Assembly: GCF_036588685.1 (NCBI RefSeq)
Contig: NC_086378.1
Span: 76,463,127 to 76,527,126 of the forward strand
Direction: 5' to 3'
From: Mytilus trossulus
Lineage: Eukaryota; Mollusca; Bivalvia; Mytilida; Mytilidae
Length of the DNA stretch: 64,000 nt
Shown: one piece after another, positions 1-11,000 of the stretch
Numbering within the stretch: the stretch's first letter is position 1
Layout: each line of letters begins with the position of its first letter
Made by a program: the position numbers and the translations under genes
The notes under the pieces: model-generated
Database searches by the model: none
What the model was told of the DNA's origin: nothing
What the model saw: only the letters and a program-made list of their open reading frames with translations

Positions 1-109
1 TTATCTGGAAATCATCCATCTTTTTTATTTTTGAGGTCATATAAAAATTATTGAATAAACATAAGAAGATGTTATATGTCACAATGTGTAAAAGTAAATC
101 ATTATAGTT

Positions 110-325
110 CACAGTACGGTCTTCAACACAAAGCCTTTGCTCACTGCGAACAGCAAGCTATATGAAAGGGACCCAAAAATGATGTGTAAAATCAATCAAA
201 CTGGGAAACCAACAGTCTAATCTACATCTACATGTACATATATATAAAAAAAAAAAAACCCAGAGAAACACTTATTAACCACATCAACAAACAACAACCA
301 CTGAACATTAGTTTCCTAAGCATGT
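110..325 (-). repeat. Dispersed repeat N, degraded copy
   Basis: The order of short words here (a tacggtcttcaacac-like start, then an agctata segment, then an acaacaaccactga-like end) parallels the better preserved copy at 43225-43500. No coding potential is seen. The bases on either side (1-437) hold nothing else recognised. Confidence 0.45.
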
Positions 326-532
326 TTGTTTGATTTCATAAAAAATGAATTCTTGGGTTCTTTCATACATGTATGCTGAATATACCCATGTATTTTAGAT
401 ATTGGGCCATGAAAGATAAATGTCCAATTTCAAATGTTTAAGGGGGCTCGCGGGTCTAAATCATTTTTTTAATTTAATATAGGATATACCTATATTTTTC
501 TATAAACGAACTTTAACTGATTCTAAATAGAA

Positions 533-2481
533 CCAGATGCTCCGCAGGGCGTAGCTTTATACGACCGCAGAGGTTGAACCCTGAACGGTTGGGGCAAGTA
601 TGGACATAACATTCAAGCTGGATTCAGCTCTAAATTTGGATTGTGATTAAATAGTTGACACAGCATAGGTTTCTGACACAGAATGAATGTGTTCTAATGA
701 AATTAAAATTTTTGTTTTTTCTTAGAGCAATTCACTATGCTTTTGAATATTATTCCTCTCAAAAAAATGTTTGAAGAAATTTTCTTTTTATTTATGAAAT
801 TTCAAATGAGAAAATTGAACCCATTTTTTTTAATCACATCCCCCTTTCCCTTATTCCAAAACTATCTCAATTAAAATTTCTAATGGAGTTTGCAACAATT
901 ACTACTCATTTAAATACATCATAAAATATTAAGATGTAAAAAAAATGCTTGTTATCACTGAATGGTAAAGATTATTTTAATTTATCAGTTGGTAGTAAAA
1001 AGTGAATATACATTGTATATTGTATATATAACAAAGATTTAAGTTGATTCTGGACAAAGAAAGATAACTCCAAATAAAAAAATATTCTTACAATTAGATA
1101 TTTCTTGCTTACTATTCTGGACAAAGAAAGATAACTCTAATTAAAAACAAAATTGCTATTTCACAATATTTTGCAATAAGATATTTCTTGCCATTGCGCA
1201 ATACTGTGCAATTGAAAAGACTTGCTTTTGCACAAAACTTAATATGATAATTTTAGATCCTGATTTGGACCAACTTGAAAACTGGGCCCATAATCAAAAA
1301 TCTAAGTACATGTTTGGATTCAGCATATCAAAGAACCCCAAGATTTCAATTTTTGTTAAAATCAAACTAAGTTTAATTTTGGACCCTTTGGACTTTTATG
1401 TAGACCAATTTGAAAACAAGACCAAAAATGAGGAATCTACATACACAGTTAGATTTGGCATATCAAAGGACCCCATTTATTCAATTTTTGATGAAATCAA
1501 ACAAAGTTTTATTTTGGACCCCGGATTTGGACCAACTTGAAAACTAGGCCGATAATCAAGAATCTAAGTACATTTTTAGATCCAGCATATCAAAGAACCC
1601 AACCGATTAATTTTTTGTCAAAATCAAACGAAGTTTAATTTTGGACCCTTTGGACCTTAATGTAGACCAATTTGAAAACGGGACCAAAAGTTAAAAATCT
1701 ACATACACAGTTAGATTCGGCATATCAAAGAACCCCAATTATTCAATTTTTTATGAAATCAAACAAAGTTTAATTTTGGACCTTTTGGGCCCCTTATTCC
1801 TAAACTGTTGGGACCAAAACTCCCAAAATCATTACCAACCTTCCTTTATGGTCATAAACCTTGTGTTTAAATTTCATAGATTTCTATTTACTTATACTAA
1901 AGTTATGGTGCGAAAACCAAGAAAATGTATTTTGGGTCCCTTTTTGGCCCCTAATTCCTAAACTGTTGGGACCTAAACTCCCAAAATCAATACCAACCTT
2001 CCTTTTGTGGTCATTAACATTGTGTTTAAATTTCATTATTTTCTATTTACATAAACTAAAGTTATTGTGCGAAAACCAAGAATAATGCTTATTTGGGCCC
2101 TTTTTTAGCCCCTAATTCCTACATTGTTGAAACCAAAACTCCTAAAATCAATCCCAACCTTTCTTTTGTGGTCATAAACCTTGAGTCAAAATTTCATAGA
2201 TTTCTATTAACTTAAACTAAAGTTATAGTGCGAAAACCAAGAAAATGCTTATTTGGGCCCTTTTTGGCCCCTAATTCCTAAAATGTTGGGACCAAAACTC
2301 CCAAAATCAATACCAACCTTCCTTTTGTGGTCATAAACCTTGTGATAAAATTTTATAGATTTATATTCACTTTTACTAAAGTTAGAGTGCGAAAACTAAA
2401 AGTATTCGGACGACGACGACGACGACGCCAACGTGATAGCAATATACGACGAAATTTTTTTCAAAATTTGCGGTCGTATAA
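533..2481 (-). mobile_element. Helentron-like non-autonomous element A1 (1.95 kb)
   Basis: Read on the minus strand it starts TTATACGACCGCA (2469-2481) and ends CATCTGG (533-539). The starting sequence recurs inverted at 557-569, about 24 bases inside the other end. Between that inner repeat and the end lies a hairpin, GCTcCGC agg GCGtAGC (539-555). Such asymmetric inverted repeats plus a 3' hairpin are features of Helentron-related elements. The uninterrupted paralogue near 60720 has five A's where this copy has two on the left and three on the right, so insertion was within a T-run (minus strand) with no duplication needed. The core is tandemly repeated; a short GAC-repeat tract lies near 2406-2428. 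No protein is encoded. Confidence 0.8.
1255..2395. repeat. Central tandem repeats of element A1
   Basis: There are two blocks. The first (about 1255-1775) repeats a unit of roughly 124-137 bp built around a 'ccaacttgaaaac' word at about 1269, 1406, 1530 and 1667. The second (about 1790-2395) repeats a unit of about 160 bp marked by 'ctaattccta' near 1791, 1950, 2111 and 2271. Short open frames here are by-products of the repeats. Confidence 0.8.
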
Positions 2482-2613
2482 AAATGAAATAAAAAAATGG
2501 GGTCACCGTTCATTTACGCTCACTATCTGCCTTCGAAAGAATCATACATTTTTGTTAATGTCCTTTTTTTCTGTTGAACTAAATAGGAGAAATATCGGTA
2601 ATATCGAAATAAA

Positions 2614-4862
2614 CTAGAGGCTCTCAAGAGCCTGTGTCGCTCACCTGTTACTGTATTTACTGATGTCGGTCATCTTGGTTGGTAGATGGGGTCATTAGAC
2701 ACTTTTTTTTAAATAGATACCCTAGTAATGATGGTGGCCAAGTTTGTTTAAATTTGGACCAGTTTCAGAAAAGAAAATTTTTGTACAAGTTACAAAAAAT
2801 GACGAAAAGTTGTTCAATATTGACTATAAAGGGCAATAACTCCTAAAGGGGTCCTCTAACAATTTTGATCATGTTGACTTATTTGTAGATCTTACTTTTC
2901 TAAACAGTATTGCTGTTTACAGTTTATCTCTATCTATAATAGTATTCAAGATAATAACCAACCAGATGCTTCGCAGGGCGTAGCTTTATACGACCGCAGA
3001 GGTTGAACCCTGAACGGTTGGGGCAAGTATGGACACAACATTCAAGCTGGATTCAGCTCTAAATTTGGATTGTGATTAAATAGTTGACACAGCATAGGTT
3101 TCTGACACAGAATGAATGTGTTCTAATGAACTTAAAATTTTTGTTTTCTCTTAGAGCAATTCACTATGCTGTTCAATATTAATCCTCTGAAAATAATTTT
3201 TGAAGAAATTTTCTTTTTATTTATGAAATTTCAAATGAGAAAAATTGAACCCAATTTTTTAATCACATCCCCCTTTCCCTTCTTCCAAAACTAATCTCAA
3301 TTGAAATATTCTAATGGAGTTTGCAACAATAACTCATTTAAATACATCATAAAATAAACTGTAAATAAAATGTAAAAAAACTGCTTGATATCACTGAATG
3401 GTAAAGATTATTTAAATTTATCAGTTGGTAGTAAAAAGTGAATATACATTGTATATTGTATATAACAAAGATTTAAGTTGATTCTGGACAAAGAAAGATA
3501 ACTCCAATTAAAAAAAAATTCTTGCAATAAGATATTTCTTGCTTACTATTTTGGACAAAGAAAGATAACTCTAATTAAAAAAAATTTGCTATTTCACAAT
3601 ATTGTGAAATTAGACATTTCTTGCCATTGCACAATACAGTGCAATTGAAAAGACTTGCTATTCCACAATACTTAATATAATAATTTTAGATCCTGATTTG
3701 GACCAACTTGAAAACTGGGCCCATAATCAAAAATCTAAGTACATGTTTAGATTCAGCATATCAAAGAGGCCCAAGAATTTAATTTTTGTTAAAATCAAAC
3801 TTAGTTTAATTTTGGACTCTTTGGACCTTAATGTAGGCCAATTTGAAAACGGGACCAAAAATGAAGAATCTACAGACACAGTTAGATTTGGCATATCAAA
3901 GAACCCCATTTATTCAATTTTTGATGAAATCAAAAAAGTTTAATTTTGGACCCCGATTTGGGCCAACTTGAAAACTGGGCCAATAATAAAAAATCTAAGT
4001 TCATTTTTAGATTCAGCATATCAAAGAACCCCAAGGATTCAATTTTTGTTAAAATCAAACTAAGTTTAATTTTGGACCCTTTGGACCTTAATGTAGACCA
4101 ATTTGAAAACGGGACCAAAAGTTAAGAATCTACATACACAGTTAGATTCGGCATATCAAAGAACCCCAATTATTCAATTTTGATGAAATCAAACAAAGTT
4201 TAATTTTGGACCCTTTGGGCCCCTTTTTCCTAAACTGTTGGGACCAAAACTCCCAAAATCAATACCAACTTTCCTTTTATGGTCATTAACCTTGTGTTTA
4301 AATTTCATAGATTTCTATTTACTTATACTAACGTTATGGTGCAAAAACCAAGAAAAATGCTTATTTGGGTCCCTTTTTGGCCCCTAATTCCTAAACTGTT
4401 TGGACCTAAACTCCCAAAATCAATACCAATCTTCCTTTTGTGTTCATAAACATTATATTTAAATTTCATTCATTTCTATTTACTTTAACTTAAGTTATTG
4501 TGCGAAAACCCAGAATAATGCTTATTTGGGCCCTTTTCTGGCCCCTAATTCCTAAACTGTTAAAACCAAAACTCCCAAAATCAATCCCAACCTTTCTTTT
4601 GTGGTCATCAACCTTGTGTCAAAATTTCATAGATTTCTATTAACTTAAACTAAAGTTATAGTGCGAAAACCAAGAAAATGCTTATTTGGGCCCTTTTTGG
4701 CCCCTTATTCCTAAAATGTTGGGACCAAAACTCCCAAAATCAATACCAACCTTCCTTTCATGGTCATAAACCTTGTGTTAAAATTTCATAGATTTCTATT
4801 CACTTTTACTAAAGTTAGAGTGCGAAAACTAAAAGTATTCGGACGACGACGACGACGACGAC

Positions 4863-4898
<36 letters not shown>

Positions 4899-5826
4899 CA
4901 ACGTGATAGCAATATACGACGAAAATTTTTTCAAAATTTGCGGTCGTATAAAAACTGCAAAATTTCCTTAAAATAAACAATTTTAGTGCAGCAACCCAAC
5001 AACGAGTTGTCGGATTCATCTGAAAATTTGAGAGGGGAAAGATCTTATTCTGATGGACATTTAAATCTTGAAAGATTTGCCCTAAATGTCTTAGTTTCAA
5101 AGATATAATTCAAAAACTGCATTTTACCGCTATGTTCTAATTTTTTGTTTGGTAGGCGGGGTCATCGGACACATTTTTTAAACGTTATACCACAATGATA
5201 ATTGTGGCCAAGTCTGGTTAAATTTGGCCATGTAGTTTCAGAGAAGAAGATTTTAGTACAAGTTACAAAAAATGACGAAAAGTTGTTAAAAATTGACTAT
5301 AAAGGGCAATAACTCCTTAAGGGGTTGACTGACAATTTTGGTAATGTTGACTTATTTGTAGGTCTTACTTTGCTGAACATTATTGCTGTTTACAGTTTAT
5401 CTCTATCTATAATAGTATTCAAAATAATAGCCAAAAACTGCAAAATTTCCTTAAAATAACCAATTCAGGGGCAGCAACCCAACAACAAGTTGTCCCAGTC
5501 GTCTGAAAATTTCTGGGCAGATAGATCTTGACCTGATCAACAATTTTACCCCATGTCAGATTTGCTCTAAATGTTTTGGTTTCAAAGATATAAGCCAAAA
5601 TATACATTTTACCCCTGTGTTCTATTTTTAGCCATGGCGGCCATCTTGGTTGGATGGCCAGGTCACCGGACACATTTTTAAAACTAGATACCCCAAGGAT
5701 GATTGTGGCCAAGTTTGGTTAAATTTGGCCCAGTAGTATCAGAGGAGAAGATTTTTGTAAAAGTTTACGGACGACGGACGACAAGTGATGAGAAAAGCTC
5801 ACTTGACCTTTCAGGTCAGGTGAGCT
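2614..5826 (-). mobile_element. Helentron-like non-autonomous element B1, split by A2
   Basis: On the minus strand it starts AGCTCACCTG (5817-5826) and ends GAGCCTCTAG at 2614. The start recurs inverted at 2639-2647, inset from the end. Between lies a hairpin AGGCTCT CA AGAGCCT (2618-2633), and the last four bases are CTAG, fitting the CTRR rule of Helitron 3' ends. It interrupts C1 in an A-run; the uninterrupted relative near 60857 has eight A's against three plus six here. The interior holds about 2.5 copies of a roughly 500-bp unit, for example the 'aaaactgcaaaatttcctta' word near 4951 and 5433. It shares architecture with A1 and A2 but not sequence. Confidence 0.75.
2962..4951 (-). mobile_element. 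Helentron-like non-autonomous element A2, second copy, inside B1
   Basis: This is a 1.99-kb sister of A1 with the same ends: minus-strand start TTATACGACCGCA at 4939-4951, end CATCTGG at 2962-2968, and a 3' hairpin at 2968-2984. Its insertion point is proven by the second internal unit of B1. Near 5420-5450 the host reads 'atagccaaaaactgcaaaa', while here the same sequence is cut inside the A-run, two A's left and three right. The cores are colinear with A1 (130-bp block from about 3695, 160-bp block from about 4210). The GAC tract near the 5' end is expanded (4840-4900). Confidence 0.8.
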
Positions 5827-6173
5827 AAAAAAGAACTAAATTACAGAAATCGCTTAAATTTTACAATTATTTAGTTTATGTACAGCTTATTCGAAAACAA
5901 CAATAAAAAATATAGGTCACCGATGAGTAAACAAAGATATTTCAATTTTAATGCCAAAAAATGACATTTTTGCACCAAAGGGAGATAATTTGGAGCTTTT
6001 TCAGTGATATCAACATTTAAAAAGTCTCCTAGGGACAACACGAATTAATTTTTCGGAATGAATTTTGGATCATATGATAAAGTAACAACTACTTAAGGTA
6101 GGGAATAAAATTTGTAATGAAAAATTAAAGTTTATTTTTTTTCGGAAAATCTTATACCCGCGAGCCTCCTTAA

Positions 6174-7256
6174 GTTCTCAGTTCTGATTAATTCTGTATG
6201 CTGTGTTAAATATTTTATCACAGTTCAAATCCAGACCTGTGTATCTGCCATTAAGCTTACATGTAGATGTTGTCATATTTGCCCAAACTGTTCATGATTT
6301 CAAGAATTCAAGATTTCATATAAACCTTAGGAAAATTGATCTAGAAATAAGCAATTAATACTAAGTATTAGAAAAGACTTGTTTTTGACCCATACAGATC
6401 TGTACTTAGTGCCCTTTTTGTTGTTGGTTGTATAAATCCCCTGCCAAACATAAGCCCTTTTCAACTGATTTTCATGGTCTGTTCATATATTGTGCTGTTA
6501 CATCACTGGCCCTGGTAAGGGTGAGTGTTGAATGCCTAACATGTACAACACACAACATTCTGTATACTCTGCCTGTTGGAGGTAAGGAGCCTGTAATCAA
6601 GTGGTTATTATTTGTTATTGTATATGATATTTGTTTTACATTCTTTGTTCTATATATAAATCAGACCATTTGATTTTTAATTTGATTGTTTCTTACTTTA
6701 GTCATGGTGGGTCTTTTATAGGTATCTATTCAGTATGTATTGTATGTCACATGTTTCTGTAGTTTCTGTGGCCATTTTTGTTACTGAGACCAAAGATCAT
6801 GAAGATTGAAAAGTAAAATACATTAAACATTTGAGATCTACATCTTGAACAGAAATACCAAAATAGTCTTAGGTCAATGATGGATGAATTGGGGTTTAAT
6901 GTCCAGTGGAAAGTGTTACATCAGATGCTTTCTTTTTTAACATGATGCTTAGAGGTCAAAAGGTAACAACAGTCAACAGGAAAAATGTCACCCTATCTAG
7001 ACACATTATTCTGATTCCAAACCATCCCGGTTCTATGCATTATCCTTAATGACACATGCTGAGAAACTAGAAGCAACAAATACCAAATTTCAAGTCTTTG
7101 GATCAAACCTACAACTTCCAGCTCTAGATGCTAATGGTCTCCCATGAGACCACAGTTCTTTTCTTTTGATAACAGTAACCTTATTTTAAAACCTTCTAGG
7201 AATCACTATCACCAAATGTGGTATAATCATTAATATGAGGCAGGCATTACCTGTAA
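6174..7256. other. Intergenic stretch, mostly dispersed repeat N
   Basis: Positions 6430-6725 carry a plus-oriented, degraded copy of the dispersed repeat best seen at 59435-59750: the words gagcctgtaatcaagtggtt and atggtgggtcttttatag line up in order. The 81-codon open frame over it is judged incidental. The rest (6174-6429 and 6726-7256) shows no feature. Confidence 0.4.
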
Positions 7257-7716
7257 ATGGGGACGAAGTCTGTTTGAATTATTTTTTTGTAACTTTAAAA
7301 ATATTTGTAAAAAAAAAGAAACCGAAATACTGTAATGTTTCCAATTTTGGTTCTGTTGTTAGGGATTTTAGTTGCAACCTTATTTAAGTTATGACGTCAT
7401 ATGCAATTTAAACAAAAAAACGCTTTCATCACATAACGTTTTTTCATATCAAGGAATTTTTAAAAAATGAAATTGGTATTGCGTTCCTTCCTATTTTATA
7501 CTAGACTGATAAATATATATTTTACTTAAAGTTTCATACAAAGAGACTGGAAAAAGGAAGTACATGGTAGATTTCTGCGCAGGTCCGGGATTTCAAAACA
7601 TGACATAAAAAAAATTGAACGATTTTGAGTTCATTAGTACAATGAAAAATTTGGGAAATTTTCCCGATTTTTTTTTTTAATGAATTTTCTACTGTTTTTG
7701 GGGACTTCGTCCCCAT
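7257..7716. mobile_element. MITE with ATGGGGACGAAGTC ends
   Basis: ATGGGGACGAAGTC at 7257-7270 faces its exact reverse complement at 7703-7716, bounding about 460 bp with no coding capacity. A second, inverted family member lies at about 36050-36470 with the same internal word order. The flanking word ggcaggcattacctgt is also shared, so the mobile unit may extend a little to the left. It sits just downstream of the 3' end of RABIF. Confidence 0.6.
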
Positions 7717-7770
7717 ATAAAAGGCAGTTACAGCGTAAAAGTTCCAGTCTTCCATCAAAAGATATAACAT

Positions 7771-7776
7771 TTTATT
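7771..7776 (-). promoter_or_regulatory. Poly(A) signal of RABIF
   Basis: AATAAA on the minus strand, about 85 bases after the RABIF stop codon, is the first canonical signal downstream of it. Confidence 0.55.
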
Positions 7777-7859
7777 AGGAATGATAAGGTAAACAAATTG
7801 CACATTTACAATGACATAAAAATAAAAAAAGTTAAAAATATAACAAATTACACATGTTT

Positions 7860-8099
7860 CTAATCTTTGTGTACAACTCTATCTAGAGCTATATAATATG
7901 CTGTTTTATCACTGATATCGTGCCATCCTATTGGTCCTACTTCACAATCAGCACAAACTAAATATTTAATATTGTCCACTGTATTACAAAATCCAACATT
8001 CTCAAATGTAAACATGTCTCCAACCTTCCAGAAATCTGATAGCTTCTCTCCATTGGAATCTAAACCTTCCTTCTTTTTCTTCATGTGCGGCATAAAGAA
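7860..8099 (-). CDS. RABIF: RABIF exon 2 (last, with stop)
   Basis: The acceptor reads ctatttttcag at 8100 and later; the stop is TAG at 7860-7862. The exon encodes residues 48-126 and begins in phase 0. Confidence 0.94.
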   Translation of the reverse strand, partial: FFMPHMKKKKEGLDSNGEKLSDFWKVGDMFTFENVGFCNTVDNIKYLVCADCEVGPIGWHDISDKTAYYIALDRVVHKD

Positions 8100-11000
8100 C
8101 TGAAAAATAGAAAGAAATTCATAATTTTACATTAAGTTTTATGACATAAATTGAAGATTTTAATCTTATATATCTACCAAGCAAACCTGACAGTGGTAAA
8201 AGCAAATACATGTGTGACAGGACTGTTTTTCTTTGTATATATATATGTATTAGATCCATTTGTACTTAACCATTTGTAAGCTGTTGAGCTATGGAAGTAC
8301 TTCTTTAGCTAAATGTAGGTAGTTAAACATGCTGCCTTGTACAGGTTGGACTCATGCCAGAAAAAGGCGGGGTATTACCTGTTTTCAGAGAACACCCCAG
8401 TTTTCTAGAGTTACCAACCCCCAGTTTTCATACCATAAATTGAAAAAGAAGTCCCTGTAAACTTTTTAACCTCAGAAAACAGAAATTACCCCACTTTACC
8501 TGACTCAAGCCCAACCTGTTGTAACTCCATAAACTCAGAGGTCCCAGTTTGAGACCAAAAGGAGACAAAGTTATAATGTAATATAAATCATGCTATCTGG
8601 TTGCATTCGGCCCCCAATGATAAAAAGTAGTGTTGTCAACGGTTAACAGGTTAACCAGTTACTCGGTCGAACGACTGAATACCGAATACCAAAAAACGTT
8701 AACCGGTTAACCGGACTTTTTTTCAATTTTGGTAGATTTGATATAAGTTTGTATTGAAATCATTAAATAGTTATGTTTTTTTTTAAATTGTCGTCGTGGT
8801 AATTAGTTTGACAGATCAATTGTCCAGTATATTGATTGCTATTGTTAATCCTAAAAAAAAAACATAAAATTAATTAGAGTTCGGGGCAGGATCTTAAAGA
8901 AACATCATTAGTATACATGTTTATTTAACAGTAACTGTAAATCAGAAATGAGATTAAACTTTACTAATTACTTCATTATTTCGTTTTTTATCTAATATTG
9001 TGAAAACCTACATATAAATGTGCAGCCTCCGTAGTGCAAGGGTTAGTCTTACTTTATTTTTAAATTAAAAAATGTGAAATGCAAACCAATGTGAATGTAT
9101 TCAATCTATACGTGTTAGTACGAGTAACATGCTTAAAGAAAAAAGCAAACACAGTAAAGAAATAGGTCGTTCTGTGTCATTTTGGTCGCTTGTGAAGAAT
9201 TGTCCCATTGGCAATCATACAACATTTTTTTTTTATAATTAATCATTTCAAATTGAAACACACCACATTACTTTCTGAGACAACAAGAGAAAAGGAAAGA
9301 ATAATCGGTTTCAGACATATGACATATTCAAATCTGCGAGATTTTTTTTTTTCAATCTGAAAGTGGTACAACTGCTATAGTTGATACGGTATATTTAATT
9401 ATTAAAAGTCAAATTTCGCTGGGAATCCTCACGGACAAGCCTTATAATGCTAAAGGAAAAATTTCAATTCTAAAAGCGTATTTATGACTTGGATGAAAGG
9501 TTGTCAAATTGACACTCATATCACATCTTATACCGGTATCTATGTGTAGGGTTCTATAGATAAGGCTTTCAAACACCAACTTAAACTACCGGTTAACCGG
9601 TTAATCGGTCGAACAATTATCCGAGTAACGGGTTAGGCAAAAGTGTACAATTTGACAACCCTAATAAAAAGTTACAAAACTAGTCAGTGAGTTACACATG
9701 TAACATGTCATGAGTAAGAAAAGTTACAGCTATATTTTTGTTCATGTATTCAAAAGCCTGCTTTGTATTTGGATTTGTCAAACATATGGAGTCAGCTTTG
9801 TAGCAAGCAAAGATAAGTTTTTTTAAAGAATGTTAAGTGCCATCAAATTGATTGGACTTCAACTTCATCAAAAACTACCTTGACCAAAAACTTTAACCTG
9901 AAACTCCCACTTTCATTTTCTATGTTCAATGGACCATGAAATTGGGGTCAAAAGTCTAACTTGGCTTTAAAATTAGAAAGATCATATCATAAGCAACAGG
10001 TGTACTAAGTTTCAAGTTGATTAAACTTCAGCTTCATCAAAAACTACCTTGACCAAAAACTTTAACCTGAAACTCCCACTTTCATTTTCTATGTTCAATG
10101 GACCGTGAAATTGGGGTCAAAAGTCTAATTTGGCTTTAAAATTAGAAAGATCATATCATAAGCAACAAGTGTACTAAGTTTCAAGTTGATTGGACTTCAG
10201 CTTCGTCAAAAACTAACTCATTTGTAACTTGACCAAAAACTTTAACCTGAAGCGGAACAAACAATTGGACGGACGAACATAGGAATGGACAGATGAACAG
10301 AGCCAAAGACCAGAAAACATAATGCCCCTCTACTATCTTAGGTGGGGCATAAAAATGCCTAAATAGGTCAGAATTATTAAGGGAGTAGGTCCAGTATAAA
10401 GACCCCTTTTTGGCCCCAAAAAATAGGCGTTTTACAAAATTATTAAAATGTAAATGTTTAGTTATTTATTGGACAGAAGAATGCTTCTGCTTCATAAATA
10501 TGAGCTGTTTTTGACAATACAATGCACATATATCAGGTACTAGCACCACGAAGTTAAGCTAAATTACTGAAATCTTCACAATTCTAGCATTTTAGTTAAA
10601 TTTTAGACGGTTTTCATGTAAAACGAAAGTGGCCGCATTCGTGTTCATCCTTAATATTGAAATGTAAGTTGTATTTTATTATAATAATATAATAAAAAAG
10701 ATAATAATATTAATATACTATCTATGAATGTAAGGGGTTTATTTTCTAATAAAAAGAAAAGATTGGATGTCTTTGATTGGGCAAAGGGCAAACATGCTTC
10801 AATTATATGTTTTCAAGAAACACATAGCAGTAAAGATGTTGAAAAAATATGGGAAGAAGAATGGGGCAATACTTGCATTTTTTGTCACCATAACAATAGA
10901 AGCGCTGGAGTTAGTATCATGTTTAAAAAGGGTTTAGATTTTACTATTCATGACACTAAATTTGACCAGAATGGTCGTTATATTGTTATTGATATCACTT

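Larger units (their letters stand above)
438..6173. mobile_element. TTAA-flanked MITE C1, interrupted by three nested insertions
   Basis: TTAA lies at 438-441 and again at 6170-6173. The sequence between them begins GGGGGCTCGCGGGT and ends ACCCGCGAGCCTCC, a terminal inverted repeat with one mismatch. Removing elements A1 (533-2481) and B1 (2614-5826, which itself contains A2) leaves about 565 bp. That remainder aligns end to end with an uninterrupted relative at 60628-61178 (551 bp). A TTAA duplication is typical of piggyBac and Kolobok superfamilies; no transposase is present, so this is a non-autonomous element. Which superfamily mobilised it is not determined. Confidence 0.85.

Noticed and set aside
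1244-2617. Several 60-98 codon frames in element A1
   Set aside because: They track the 130- and 160-bp tandem units and are disrupted differently in A2.
6428-6673. 81-codon frame with hydrophobic segments
   Set aside because: Lies within a copy of dispersed repeat N that is non-coding elsewhere in the window.
9030-9055. tRNA-like A-box (cctccgtagtgcaagggttag)
   Set aside because: No B-box or cloverleaf downstream; inside the hAT element.
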